Assembly: GCF_013085465.1 (NCBI RefSeq)
Contig: NZ_CP049838.1
Location: forward strand, 5,952,001 to 6,016,000
Reading direction: 5' to 3'
Origin: Streptomyces asoensis
GTDB taxonomy: Bacteria; Actinomycetota; Actinomycetes; Streptomycetales; Streptomycetaceae
Length of the DNA: 64,000 nucleotides
Below, in pieces: positions 9,489-22,055 of the stretch. How positions within the stretch are numbered: position 1 is the first letter of the stretch; the number at the start of each line of letters is the position of its first letter. Below the pieces are notes generated by a model that had not been told where the DNA came from, did no database searches, and was given only the letters and a program-made list of their open reading frames with translations. The translations under genes were made by a program, and so were the position numbers.

Positions 9489-9872
9489 ATGGCGACGAAG
9501 CTGTCCCAGGAAGAGCTGCTCGCGCAGTTCGAGACCCTCACCCTCATCGAGCTCTCCGAGTTCGTGAAGGCGTTCGAGGAGAAGTTCGACGTCACCGCCG
9601 CCGCCGCGGTTGCCGCTGCCCCCGTCGGCCCGACGGCCGCCGTCGAGGCCGCTGAGGAGCAGGACGAGTTCGACGTCATCCTCACCGGTGCCGGCGAGAA
9701 GAAGATCCAGGTCATCAAGGTCGTGCGTGAGCTGACCTCCCTGGGTCTGAAGGAGGCCAAGGACCTCGTCGACGGCGCTCCGAAGCCCGTCCTCGAGAAG
9801 GTCGCCAAGGAGGCCGCTGAGAAGGCCGCCGAGTCCCTCAAGGGCGCCGGCGCCTCCGTCGAGGTCAAGTAA
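9489..9872 (+). CDS. rplL: 50S ribosomal protein L7/L12
   Basis: Stalk protein that recruits and activates translational GTPases. It is 127 aa: an N-terminal dimerisation helix pair (residues 1-35), an Ala/Val-rich hinge ([19 protein letters not shown], about 38-56), and a C-terminal factor-binding domain with [20 protein letters not shown]. The ATG at 9489 after GGAAGGATCG is preferred to the upstream ATG at 9471. It is 111 bp after rplJ and followed by a strong terminator. Confidence 0.97.
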   Translation: MATKLSQEELLAQFETLTLIELSEFVKAFEEKFDVTAAAAVAAAPVGPTAAVEAAEEQDEFDVILTGAGEKKIQVIKVVRELTSLGLKEAKDLVDGAPKPVLEKVAKEAAEKAAESLKGAGASVEVK

Positions 9873-9941
9873 CACCTCCCGGTCGGCGACGACCGGACGC
9901 GAAGGCTGAATCAGTCCCTCCGGGGCTGTAACGCTCACGCA

Positions 9942-9985
9942 CCGAAGAGCGATCATCCATCTGGGTGGTCGCTCTTCGGCGTTCC
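9942..9985 (+). terminator. Terminator after rplL
   Basis: CCGAAGAGCGATC pairs with GGTCGCTCTTCGG (outer limits 9942-9979), a 12-13 bp stem with a short loop. No clear U-tract follows, but position and strength suggest termination between rplJL and rpoBC. Confidence 0.65.
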
Positions 9986-10007
9986 TGGGAGCGCGGCCAC
10001 GGTTGCC

Positions 10008-10035
10008 TTGCACCTGCGTGACCGGGGGGTATGGT
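10008..10035 (+). promoter_or_regulatory. Candidate distal promoter of rpoBC
   Basis: TTGCAC (10008-10013) and TATGGT (10030-10035) with a 16-bp spacer, immediately after the rplL terminator. It would give a leader of about 390 nt to rpoB. Confidence 0.4.
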
Positions 10036-10237
10036 GATCTTCATCGTGTCTCCGAGCGCCCGAGTTCGCGCAGGGGGGCCTTGACGAACCGCACGCAGCG
10101 CGCAATTCTCAGGACGCGTCGTCACAAGGATCCGAATCCGAGGCATGGATCGACGGCAAAGAGGGCAGTATCACCGTGCGTTGAGGGCTAGCAGACCGAG
10201 GGCGTTGAGAACTACGAGGGTCTCCAGAAACCCGCAC

Positions 10238-10266
10238 TGGACATCAGTGTGCCAAGTGGCTACACT
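10238..10266 (+). promoter_or_regulatory. Main candidate promoter of rpoBC
   Basis: TGGACA (10238-10243) and TACACT (10261-10266) with a 17-bp spacer, the best vegetative promoter match in the 558-bp gap between rplL and rpoB. Transcription would start near 10273, leaving a leader of about 155 nt. Confidence 0.65.
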
Positions 10267-10430
10267 GACCCTTTGCGCTGCCTGTTAGCTGTTCCCTGCC
10301 CGTCACCAGGGGCATGCCCTCGCTTGAGCCAGACGACCAGACAATCCCCCACCTGGGATTTCTGTCTCTGTGCGCAGGATGAGGAGCCGGTACGCGCGTA
10401 GTGAGTCCGAGCCCTCGGAAGGACCCCCTC

Positions 10431-13400
10431 TTGGCCGCCTCGCGCAACGCCTCGATCGCGAATACGAACAACGCCGCCAGCACCGCCCCGCTGCGCATCT
10501 CCTTTGCAAAGATCAGGGAGCCCCTCGAGGTTCCGAACCTTCTCGCGCTGCAAACCGAGAGCTTTGACTGGCTGCTCGGCAACGACGCCTGGAAGGGTCG
10601 CGTCGAGGCCGCCCTGGAGTCCGGTCAGGACGTCCCCACCAAGTCCGGTCTGGAGGAGATCTTCGAGGAGATCTCTCCGATCGAGGACTTCTCCGGGTCG
10701 ATGTCGCTGACCTTCCGCGACCACCGTTTCGAGCCTCCGAAGAACAGCATCGACGAGTGCAAGGACCGCGACTTCACGTACGCGGCCCCGCTCTTCGTGA
10801 CGGCCGAGTTCACCAACAACGAGACCGGCGAGATCAAGTCCCAGACGGTCTTCATGGGCGACTTCCCGCTCATGACCAACAAGGGCACCTTCGTCATCAA
10901 CGGCACCGAGCGTGTCGTCGTGTCGCAGCTGGTCCGTTCGCCGGGTGTCTACTTCGACTCCTCCATCGACAAGACGTCCGACAAGGACATCTTCTCCGCC
11001 AAGGTCATCCCGTCCCGGGGTGCCTGGCTGGAGCTCGAGATCGACAAGCGCGACATGGTCGGTGTGCGTATCGACCGCAAGCGCAAGCAGTCCGTCACCG
11101 TCCTTCTGAAGGCTCTCGGCTGGACCACCGAGCAGATCCTCGAGGAGTTCGGCGAGTACGAGTCCATGCGCGCCACCCTGGAGAAGGACCACACCCAGGG
11201 CCAGGACGACGCGCTGCTGGACATCTACCGCAAGCTGCGTCCGGGCGAGCCGCCCACGCGTGAGGCCGCGCAGACGCTGCTCGAGAACCTCTACTTCAAT
11301 CCCAAGCGCTATGACCTGGCCAAGGTCGGCCGCTACAAGGTCAACAAGAAGCTCGGTGGCGAGGCCCCGCTCAACGCGGGTGTCCTGACCGTCGAGGACG
11401 TCATCGCGACCATCAAGTACCTGGTGAAGCTGCACGCCGGGGAGACCGAGACGGTCGGCGAGTCCGGCCGCTCGATCATGGTCGAGACCGACGACATCGA
11501 CCACTTCGGCAACCGTCGTATCCGCAGCGTCGGCGAGCTCATCCAGAACCAGGTCCGTACGGGTCTGGCTCGTATGGAGCGCGTCGTGCGCGAGCGCATG
11601 ACGACCCAGGACGTCGAGGCGATCACGCCGCAGACCCTGATCAACATCCGGCCGGTCGTCGCCTCCATCAAGGAGTTCTTCGGCACCAGCCAGCTGTCCC
11701 AGTTCATGGACCAGAACAACCCGCTGTCGGGTCTGACGCACAAGCGTCGTCTCAACGCCCTCGGCCCGGGTGGTCTGTCCCGTGAGCGGGCCGGCTTCGA
11801 GGTCCGTGACGTGCACCCGTCCCACTACGGACGCATGTGCCCGATCGAGACCCCCGAAGGCCCGAACATCGGTCTGATCGGTTCGCTCGCCTCCTACGGC
11901 CGCGTCAACGCGTTCGGTTTCGTGGAGACGCCGTACCGCCGGGTCACCGACGGTGTCGTCACCGACGAGGTCGACTACCTGACGGCCGACGAAGAGGACC
12001 GGTTCGTCATCGCGCAGGCCAACGCCACGCTCGACGACGACCTGCGCTTCACCGAGAACCGCGTCCTGGTCCGCCGCCGTGGCGGTGAGGTCGACTACGT
12101 CCCCGGTGACGACGTGGACTACATGGACGTCTCGCCGCGCCAGATGGTGTCGGTCGCGACCGCCATGATCCCGTTCCTCGAGCACGACGACGCCAACCGT
12201 GCCCTCATGGGCGCGAACATGATGCGTCAGGCCGTGCCGCTCATCAAGAGCGAGGCCCCGCTCGTCGGCACCGGCATGGAGTACCGCTCCGCCGTCGACG
12301 CCGGCGACGTGGTCAAGGCCGAGAAGGACGGTGTGGTCCAGGAGGTCTCCGCGGACTACATCACCACGACCAACGACGACGGCACGTACATCACGTACCG
12401 CCTGGCCAAGTTCTCCCGCTCCAACCAGGGCACCTCGGTCAACCAGAAGGTCATCGTCAACGAGGGCGACCGGATCATCACCGGTCAGGTCCTCGCCGAC
12501 GGCCCGGCCACCGAGAACGGCGAGATGGCCCTGGGCAAGAACCTGCTCGTGGCGTTCATGCCGTGGGAGGGTCACAACTACGAGGACGCGATCATCCTGT
12601 CGCAGCGCCTCGTGCAGGACGACGTCCTCTCCTCGATCCACATCGAGGAGCACGAGGTCGACGCCCGTGACACCAAGCTCGGCCCCGAGGAGATCACCCG
12701 GGACATCCCGAACGTCTCCGAGGAGGTCCTCGCCGACCTCGACGAGCGCGGCATCATCCGTATCGGTGCCGAGGTCGTCGCCGGTGACATCCTCGTCGGC
12801 AAGGTCACGCCCAAGGGTGAGACCGAGCTGACGCCGGAGGAGCGCCTGCTGCGCGCGATCTTCGGTGAGAAGGCCCGTGAGGTCCGTGACACCTCGCTGA
12901 AGGTGCCGCACGGCGAGATCGGCAAGGTCATCGGCGTCCGCGTCTTCGACCGTGAAGAGGGCGACGAGCTGCCGCCGGGCGTGAACCAGCTGGTTCGGGT
13001 CTACGTGGCGCAGAAGCGCAAGATCACGGACGGTGACAAGCTCGCCGGCCGTCACGGCAACAAGGGTGTCATCTCCAAGATCCTGCCCATCGAGGACATG
13101 CCGTTCCTCGAGGACGGGACCCCGGTCGACATCATCCTCAACCCGCTGGGTGTGCCGTCCCGAATGAACCCGGGACAGGTGCTGGAGATCCACCTCGGCT
13201 GGCTCGCCAGCCGCGGCTGGGACGTCTCCGGTCTCGGCGAGGACTGGGCGCAGCGGCTCCAGGGCATCGGCGCCGACCAGGTCGCCCCGGGTACCAACGT
13301 GGCCACCCCGGTCTTCGACGGTGCGCGTGAGGACGAGCTCGCGGGCCTGCTGAACCACACCATCCCGAACCGCGACGGCGAGCGCATGGTGCTCCCGACC

Positions 13401-13916
13401 GGTAAGGCGCGGATGTTCGACGGCCGTAGCGGTGAGCCGTTCCCGGACCCGATCTCGGTCGGCTACATGTACATCCTGAAGCTGCACCACCTGGTCGACG
13501 ACAAGCTGCACGCCCGCTCGACCGGTCCGTACTCGATGATCACCCAGCAGCCGCTGGGTGGTAAGGCCCAGTTCGGCGGTCAGCGCTTCGGTGAGATGGA
13601 GGTGTGGGCGCTGGAGGCTTATGGCGCCGCTTACGCCCTCCAGGAGCTGCTGACGATCAAGTCCGACGACGTCACCGGCCGCGTGAAGGTCTACGAGGCC
13701 ATCGTCAAGGGCGAGAACATCCCCGAGCCTGGCATCCCCGAGTCCTTCAAGGTGCTCATCAAGGAGATGCAGTCTCTCTGCCTGAACGTGGAGGTGCTGT
13801 CCAGTGACGGTATGTCCATCGAGATGCGCGACACCGACGAGGATGTCTTCCGCGCTGCGGAGGAGCTCGGTATCGACCTGTCCCGGCGTGAGCCGAGCAG
13901 CGTCGAAGAGGTCTGA
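10431..13916 (+). CDS. rpoB: DNA-directed RNA polymerase beta subunit
   Basis: Catalytic beta subunit of RNA polymerase and rifamycin target. I chose the TTG start at 10431, because GGAAGGA lies about 8 nt upstream and it gives the 1161-aa length and ASRNAS N-terminus known for Streptomyces; an in-frame GTG at 10401 is less likely. The rifamycin pocket contains [20 protein letters not shown] followed by [11 protein letters not shown]. The residue equivalent to E. coli Ser531 (Streptomyces 442) is Asn, codon AAC at 11754-11756, while the D516 and H526 equivalents are wild type. The C-terminal [20 protein letters not shown] clamp segment is intact. Co-transcribed with rpoC. Confidence 0.98.
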   Translation: MAASRNASIANTNNAASTAPLRISFAKIREPLEVPNLLALQTESFDWLLGNDAWKGRVEAALESGQDVPTKSGLEEIFEEISPIEDFSGSMSLTFRDHRFEPPKNSIDECKDRDFTYAAPLFVTAEFTNNETGEIKSQTVFMGDFPLMTNKGTFVINGTERVVVSQLVRSPGVYFDSSIDKTSDKDIFSAKVIPSRGAWLELEIDKRDMVGVRIDRKRKQSVTVLLKALGWTTEQILEEFGEYESMRATLEKDHTQGQDDALLDIYRKLRPGEPPTREAAQTLLENLYFNPKRYDLAKVGRYKVNKKLGGEAPLNAGVLTVEDVIATIKYLVKLHAGETETVGESGRSIMVETDDIDHFGNRRIRSVGELIQNQVRTGLARMERVVRERMTTQDVEAITPQTLINIRPVVASIKEFFGTSQLSQFMDQNNPLSGLTHKRRLNALGPGGLSRERAGFEVRDVHPSHYGRMCPIETPEGPNIGLIGSLASYGRVNAFGFVETPYRRVTDGVVTDEVDYLTADEEDRFVIAQANATLDDDLRFTENRVLVRRRGGEVDYVPGDDVDYMDVSPRQMVSVATAMIPFLEHDDANRALMGANMMRQAVPLIKSEAPLVGTGMEYRSAVDAGDVVKAEKDGVVQEVSADYITTTNDDGTYITYRLAKFSRSNQGTSVNQKVIVNEGDRIITGQVLADGPATENGEMALGKNLLVAFMPWEGHNYEDAIILSQRLVQDDVLSSIHIEEHEVDARDTKLGPEEITRDIPNVSEEVLADLDERGIIRIGAEVVAGDILVGKVTPKGETELTPEERLLRAIFGEKAREVRDTSLKVPHGEIGKVIGVRVFDREEGDELPPGVNQLVRVYVAQKRKITDGDKLAGRHGNKGVISKILPIEDMPFLEDGTPVDIILNPLGVPSRMNPGQVLEIHLGWLASRGWDVSGLGEDWAQRLQGIGADQVAPGTNVATPVFDGAREDELAGLLNHTIPNRDGERMVLPTGKARMFDGRSGEPFPDPISVGYMYILKLHHLVDDKLHARSTGPYSMITQQPLGGKAQFGGQRFGEMEVWALEAYGAAYALQELLTIKSDDVTGRVKVYEAIVKGENIPEPGIPESFKVLIKEMQSLCLNVEVLSSDGMSIEMRDTDEDVFRAAEELGIDLSRREPSSVEEV

Positions 13917-13925
13917 CGGGAGTTC

Positions 13926-13953
13926 GGCAGGGCTCACGACGTTGAGCCCTGCC
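13926..13953 (+). promoter_or_regulatory. Hairpin between rpoB and rpoC
   Basis: GGCAGGGCTCA (13926-13936) pairs perfectly with TGAGCCCTGCC (13943-13953) around a 6-nt loop in the 97-bp rpoB-rpoC spacer. No U-tract; more likely an RNA stability or processing element than a terminator. Confidence 0.6.
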
Positions 13954-14013
13954 GGCCCCGGGACCCCCGTATCAGACCCCAAGACTTACAACCCTGAGAG
14001 GGATTGACGCATA

Positions 14014-17913
<3,900 letters not shown>

Positions 17914-17930
17914 GGCGTACGTCTGAAGTA

Positions 17931-17976
17931 CCGAAGGGCGGTCACCCCGTTGCGTGCGGGGTGGCCGCCCTTCGGC
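17931..17976 (+). terminator. Terminator after rpoC
   Basis: CCGAAGGGCGGTCACCCC pairs with GGGGTGGCCGCCCTTCGG (17931-17975), a very long stem. It separates rpoBC from the tail island, whose last genes are on the opposite strand. Confidence 0.75.
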
Positions 17977-18010
17977 GTGTCCTGGGGCAGGCACTGTCCG
18001 GGGGCAGGGC

Positions 18011-18271
18011 CTAGCGGCCGGTCAGTTCCCAGGCGGTGACGGCGACCGTCGCGAGGGCGGCCAGGGCGCCGATGCTGGCGAGCGGCCAGCGGGAGCGTTC
18101 CAGGGCGTCGAGGCGCTGTTCGTGGTCGGCGATCTGTTTGTCGGTCTGGTCGCTGCGCTGGACCAGCAGGGCGAGCGAGCCGTCGACGCGGGCGAAGCCG
18201 GCCTCGACGGTGCCGCGCAGCCGCTCCAGTTCCAGGGCCACGGCGGCCGGGTCGGAGAAGGGTTCGTTCAC
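18011..18271 (-). CDS. XhlA-like small membrane protein (phage lysis)
   Basis: An 86-aa protein with a coiled-coil N-terminal two-thirds (ERLRGTVEAGFARVDGSLAL, then DQTDKQIADHEQRLDALERS) and one C-terminal transmembrane helix (PLASIGALAALATVAVTAW). This is the layout of XhlA-type proteins that accompany holins and amidases in phage and PBSX-like lysis cassettes. It begins at a GTG overlapping the holin stop by 4 bp, so the two are translationally coupled. Function is inferred from architecture and neighbours. Confidence 0.7.
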   Translation of the reverse strand: MNEPFSDPAAVALELERLRGTVEAGFARVDGSLALLVQRSDQTDKQIADHEQRLDALERSRWPLASIGALAALATVAVTAWELTGR

Positions 18272-18528
18272 GCGGCGCTCTTTTCGCTGGGCTTTTCGCC
18301 GTCTCCTGCGTCGGCTGTGGTGTCCGTGCGCAGCCACGAGGGCAGCAGGGTCTGCACGGCGGGCAGGGCCATGACCCTGGTCACGCCGGCGGCGGCGGTG
18401 AGCGCCGCGGCGACCCAGGGCAGGGTGCCGGGGATGCCGGCGGCGTCGACGACCGTCGGCAGCAGGACGCACAGGCCGACAGCGGTCTGGAGAACGGTAC
18501 GGAGGGTGCGCTTGGCGGCCTCTGACAT
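18268..18528 (-). CDS. Putative holin
   Basis: An 86-aa protein with two predicted membrane segments (about residues 12-32, LQTAVGLCVLLPTVVDAAG, and 36-56, LPWVAAALTAAAGVTRVMAL) and a charged C-terminal tail. Size, topology and position directly after the amidase fit an actinophage holin that forms pores releasing endolysin or collapsing membrane potential. It starts 15 bp after the amidase stop. Confidence 0.75.
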   Translation of the reverse strand: MSEAAKRTLRTVLQTAVGLCVLLPTVVDAAGIPGTLPWVAAALTAAAGVTRVMALPAVQTLLPSWLRTDTTADAGDGEKPSEKSAA

Positions 18529-18543
18529 CGGGAGCCTCGATTC

Positions 18544-19443
18544 TCAGGAGCTGTACGGGACCTTCAGCGCCGCCCAGGACTTGGCGCCCGGCCAGCCGTC
18601 GGCGGAGGAGCCGGTGTAGCCGAGCTTGCGCTGCCACTTGGCGTAGGAGAGCCGGTCGGCCTCGGTCCACTGCGGGCCGGGGCCGGAGGTGTAGGCGGAG
18701 CAGCCGACGGCGACCAGGCGCTTGCCCAGCGCGGTGACGATCGCCGACTTCGGGTTCTTGCGGAACCAGGCGGCGCCGGGGAAGGGCTGGTACTGCGGCT
18801 TGCCGGTGCCGGTGCCGGTGCCGGTGCCGGTGCCGGTGCTCGGAGTGGTCGGCTTGCCCAGCCGGGTCGCGACCCTGGCGCGGAAGTCGGCCATCGCGAA
18901 GCCACGCGGGTCGATCTTCGTGCTGGTCCACTCCTTGTGGCCGATCACGGAGGCGGCCGACCAGCCGTGCGCCCGGCACAGGGCGGCGGAGGCGCGGACC
19001 ATGGCTTCCAGCTGGACGTCCGGCCAGGGGTCCTTGCCGTCGCCGAGGTTGACGCACTCGAAGCCGTAGAAGTGGACGTTGCCGTCCGTGTCGTTCTCGT
19101 TCGGCGCGGGCAGCGCCTTCTCGGCGACGACGGCCCTCAGGACGTCGCCGTCGCCGCTTCCCGCGTGGTTGGCGCGGCCGTTGCCGACGAGGTGGACCGT
19201 GCCGTCCTTGGCGATCACGCCGTGGCAGAGGGGGCCCGGCAGGGCGGAGTGGCCGTTGAAGCACAGGCTCACGCTGTTGCTGGTGCCCGAGGTGACGGTG
19301 TGGTGGACGATCACGCCGTTGACCGGGCCCCAACTGCCCTTCTGGTTTCGGTTGTTGGTGCGCCAGCCGGAGTGCTCGACGACGGTGACGCCCTCGGCCC
19401 GCAGTGCGGACACGAGGGCGTCGGCGGAGAGGGGGTTGGCCAT
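18544..19443 (-). CDS. Endolysin: N-acetylmuramoyl-L-alanine amidase with peptidoglycan-binding domain
   Basis: Cleaves the amide bond between MurNAc and the stem peptide. The N-terminal amidase_2/PGRP-type domain (about residues 15-185) has GVIVHHTV, HGVIAKDG, NHAG and GHKEWTSTKIDPRG, consistent with zinc ligands His/His near the ends and a catalytic segment. A (Thr-Gly)n linker at about 204-216 follows, then a C-terminal segment with PQWTEADRLSYAKWQRKLGY, resembling a peptidoglycan-binding repeat. No signal peptide, so export would depend on the holin next to it. The linker is coded by six perfect copies of a hexanucleotide. Confidence 0.9.
   Translation of the reverse strand: MANPLSADALVSALRAEGVTVVEHSGWRTNNRNQKGSWGPVNGVIVHHTVTSGTSNSVSLCFNGHSALPGPLCHGVIAKDGTVHLVGNGRANHAGSGDGDVLRAVVAEKALPAPNENDTDGNVHFYGFECVNLGDGKDPWPDVQLEAMVRASAALCRAHGWSAASVIGHKEWTSTKIDPRGFAMADFRARVATRLGKPTTPSTGTGTGTGTGTGKPQYQPFPGAAWFRKNPKSAIVTALGKRLVAVGCSAYTSGPGPQWTEADRLSYAKWQRKLGYTGSSADGWPGAKSWAALKVPYSS
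18802..18837 (-). repeat. Hexanucleotide repeat (GCCGGT)6 in endolysin linker
   Basis: Six perfect tandem copies of GCCGGT on the plus strand (ACCGGC on the coding strand), encoding the Thr-Gly linker between catalytic and binding domains. Because the unit is 6 bp, copy-number changes would alter linker length without a frameshift. Confidence 0.95.
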
Positions 19444-19481
19444 GGTGATGCCTCCCTGGGGAGTGTTCGGGCATGAGAAAA

Positions 19482-19496
19482 CCCCGGCCGGCGGGG
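19482..19496 (-). terminator. Candidate minus-strand terminator before the endolysin gene
   Basis: On the minus strand CCCCG, a short GC loop and CGGGG are followed by TTTT (19478-19481). It lies between the 186-aa tail gene and the endolysin gene and could separate tail and lysis transcription. Confidence 0.5.
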
Positions 19497-19543
19497 GAGC
19501 GGCTCGGGGTGGCGGGGGTGGTTCTCGTGTCGGTGCGGTGGCC

Positions 19544-20104
19544 TCAGACCATGGTGGGGTCGCCGTCGGTGCTGGTGCTGGTGCTGGTGCTGGTGCTGGT
19601 GCCGGCGTCGGCTTCGGCTTCGGTGGGGGTGCCGGTGCCTGTCTCGGCGGCCGTGTCGACGGCGGTCTCGGGATCGGCCTCGGTGTCCGGGTCCGGCGCG
19701 GTCCCGGGGTCCGGGGTGGTGCCGTCGCCGTCCTCGGCGCCGTCGTCCGGCTGCCAGCGGGCGCACAGGGCGACGTAGGCCGCCGCGTTGGTCGCGAAGT
19801 CGGTCAGGGCCTCGGCGACCGCTCGCTGGACGGCCGTCGGGTCGGGGACGACCGGGTCCGTGCCGACGGGCATGATCGTGATGCGGCCGGTGCCGCGCAG
19901 GACCGCGCCGCCGTCGCCGGTCTCGGTGAACTGGGCGGTGACGTTGACCGCCGAGTAGGTCCCGCTGATCGAGTCGGGGCCGATGACCGAGCTGAGGCTG
20001 GTGTCGGAGACGTTGACGTGGATCGTGTGGCCGCTCTCGGTGAGGGTGGCCCGGCCCGCGTAGTCGATCGCGAGGCCCCAGGGCTGGGTGGGGTCGATGT
20101 CCAT
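19544..20104 (-). CDS. Putative tail protein with Ser-Thr repeat tail
   Basis: A 186-aa protein of unknown function. Residues 1-85 look like a compact beta-rich domain (WGLAIDYAGRATLTESGHTI ...). The rest is low-complexity: acidic Pro/Asp/Thr (PDPGTAPDPDTEADP) and a terminal (Ser-Thr)n run coded by six copies of GCTGGT. The ATG at 20104 has AGGAAGG upstream. Its place between the tail hub genes and the lysis cassette suggests a tail-tip or decoration protein. Confidence 0.6.
   Translation of the reverse strand: MDIDPTQPWGLAIDYAGRATLTESGHTIHVNVSDTSLSSVIGPDSISGTYSAVNVTAQFTETGDGGAVLRGTGRITIMPVGTDPVVPDPTAVQRAVAEALTDFATNAAAYVALCARWQPDDGAEDGDGTTPDPGTAPDPDTEADPETAVDTAAETGTGTPTEAEADAGTSTSTSTSTSTDGDPTMV
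19571..19606 (-). repeat. Hexanucleotide repeat (GCTGGT)6
   Basis: Six perfect tandem copies on the plus strand, encoding alternating Ser and Thr at the C-terminus of the 186-aa protein. It is a second six-copy hexamer tract within 800 bp of the one in the endolysin. Confidence 0.95.
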
Positions 20105-20133
20105 GGACGCGCTGCCTTCCTGTGGTGTCGGGG

Positions 20134-20874
20134 TCAGCTCTGGCGGCCGTGCATGAGGACCGGGGTGGCGTAGACGGTGCCGGAGGTGCTGGTGACGATG
20201 GCCTGGATCTCCACCTTGAGCGTGGTGGTGTACACGGAGGAGAAGGTGGTGCTGATCAGGTCCGTGTAGTCGAACTCGGTGCCCGCGGCGACCGCGGGGC
20301 CCCACTGGGCGCTGTTCACCAGCACCCGGACCTGGCCGGCCGCGCCGGAACTGGCCGCGGTGCTCAGCCGCAGCCGCATCTTCGGCTGCCAGACCGGGTT
20401 GTACGACATCGCGATCGTGGCCCAGGACGTCGAGGTGGTCTGCGGCCAGCGCGTCTGCGTCGAGTCCTGCGGGGGCAGCATGGCCAGCCAGGGCCGGGCC
20501 AGGCCGCCGCTGTTGACGTCGTCGGAGAAGATCTCCCGGTTGCCGTTGTCGTAGATCCGCAGCGGCTGGAGCGAGCCCGCGCTGCCGTCCCCGTTGAACA
20601 GGGTCATGGCGAGGCTGCCGGTCTGACGGTGGATCTCCAGGCCGTACTCGGCGTCCTTCCAGGAGCCGACCCGGAACATCGTGTCGGTGCTGCCGGGGCG
20701 CTGGACCAGGAGGGTGCCGCCGTCGGTGACCTTCAGGGTGCCGTCCTTGATCTCCACCTCGCCACCGGTGATCGTGTTGAGGGCGGGGCGGGTGTTGACG
20801 GCGGTGGACAGCTGCTGGATGCGGCGTTCCATCTGGGTGAGCCGGTCGATGATGTCTTCGGGGAGCTGGGGCAT
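20134..20874 (-). CDS. Putative minor tail protein
   Basis: A 246-aa protein. The N-terminal 30 residues form a short coiled coil (DIIDRLTQMERRIQQLSTAV). It continues with a repeated-strand region (GGEVEIKDGTLKVTDGGTLL) typical of phage tail-tip or fibre proteins, then a C-terminal beta-rich domain. Its ATG overlaps the stop of the Gp37-like gene by 4 bp (ATGA), so translation is coupled. Probably part of the tail tip; exact role not recognised. Confidence 0.65.
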   Translation of the reverse strand: MPQLPEDIIDRLTQMERRIQQLSTAVNTRPALNTITGGEVEIKDGTLKVTDGGTLLVQRPGSTDTMFRVGSWKDAEYGLEIHRQTGSLAMTLFNGDGSAGSLQPLRIYDNGNREIFSDDVNSGGLARPWLAMLPPQDSTQTRWPQTTSTSWATIAMSYNPVWQPKMRLRLSTAASSGAAGQVRVLVNSAQWGPAVAAGTEFDYTDLISTTFSSVYTTTLKVEIQAIVTSTSGTVYATPVLMHGRQS

Positions 20875-22019
20875 CAGGCCTCCTCCAGGTAGAGCTCGGC
20901 GGTGTCGGGGCGGCCGCGCTGGGCCGGGCTGACCTTGACGCCGATGATCCGGTAGCGGGCGTCCAGGCCCTCGGTCCACCACTCGTCGGTGATCCGGAGG
21001 CGGACGGAGCGGCCCAGCAGCGCGGACGGCACCAGGTCGTCGAGGCGGACGCTGATCTCGGGGATCACCACGGCGCCGGTGCCCTCGGCGAGTTCGGCGT
21101 TGGCCAGGGAACGCAGGATCGTCGTGCTCGCGATGTCGTTGTGGTCCGAGGCGAGGTCGATACGCGGGTAGCCGACCTTGATCAGGGCTTCACCGTCGGG
21201 GATGTCGGCGTCGGCGAACAGCGGTCGGGACTCGACGGCCTGGTTGGTGTTGTCCGTGGCGCCGCGGGCCCGGGCGGTGGTCCCGCCGCGGGTGGCGTCG
21301 CGCGGGAAGGTGTACGACAGGATCGTGCCGGGCCGGTCCATCACCAGGTCGGTGCTGCCGGTGGTGATCTTCGGGCTGCCCAGCCGCAGCCGGCGGACCC
21401 GGGTGCCGCTGACCGGGTCGCGGTAGACGGCGATGTAGTGCTCGAAGCCGTTCTCGAGGGCGGCCAGGGCGTCGATCGCCTCCAGGTAGACGGTCTCGTC
21501 GCCGTCGCGGTACGACACCGAGCGCGTCACCCCGGAGAGATCCTCCCCGAAGGTGACGCCGATGTCGCCGCCGGTCGGCGCGGGCGGCGTGCCGTCGTCG
21601 ACGAGCTCGCCGGTCTGGAGGTGCCGCCACAGTCGCCGCGCCACCTCCAGTTGGTCGTCGCTCCCGGAGAACGTGAGGTCCTGGCGGATACGGCGACGGC
21701 CCGCGTACGACTCGAAGGTGGCCGCCTGGATGCCGAGGGTGAGCACGCCCCGGTCGTCGCTCTGAAGGGTGGACGTCCAGATGATGCCGCCCCACCACAG
21801 GTCGTTGCCGCGCTGGAGGTAGACCGAGGTGCGGCCCTCCTCGATGCGGCGGACGCGGGCGGCCATCTCCGCGTTCGGGACGGGGACGGTGCCGGAGAGG
21901 GATCCGGCCTTGCCGATGTAGTCGTCGACGGTGACGTCCCGCAGGGGCAGGATGTCGATGGTGTCGTCGGTGCGCAGATCGCAGAAGATCGCGCGGTAGG
22001 GGGTGGTGGTCGTGGTCAT
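20874..22019 (-). CDS. Siphovirus Gp37-like tail hub/minor tail protein
   Basis: A 381-aa protein resembling actinophage ReqiPepy6 Gp37-like tail proteins. These are thought to sit at the tail tip as a hub, analogous to Gp27/Tal. Visible segments include the conserved early strand region (LPLRDVTVDDYIGKAGSLSG), WWGGIIWTSTLQSDDRGVLT, and the mid-protein ALENGFEHYIAVYRDPVSGT. No lysozyme domain is visible. It lies between the fibre genes and the minor tail gene. Confidence 0.7.
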   Translation of the reverse strand: MTTTTTPYRAIFCDLRTDDTIDILPLRDVTVDDYIGKAGSLSGTVPVPNAEMAARVRRIEEGRTSVYLQRGNDLWWGGIIWTSTLQSDDRGVLTLGIQAATFESYAGRRRIRQDLTFSGSDDQLEVARRLWRHLQTGELVDDGTPPAPTGGDIGVTFGEDLSGVTRSVSYRDGDETVYLEAIDALAALENGFEHYIAVYRDPVSGTRVRRLRLGSPKITTGSTDLVMDRPGTILSYTFPRDATRGGTTARARGATDNTNQAVESRPLFADADIPDGEALIKVGYPRIDLASDHNDIASTTILRSLANAELAEGTGAVVIPEISVRLDDLVPSALLGRSVRLRITDEWWTEGLDARYRIIGVKVSPAQRGRPDTAELYLEEA

Positions 22020-22055
22020 ACGGCGGTCAGCTCCCAGGGCCGTGTCGGTCCGCGC

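Noticed and set aside
6672..10013. A 1113-codon minus-strand open frame opposite the lipoproteins, rplJ and rplL
   Set aside because: Antisense to well-supported genes and without family features.
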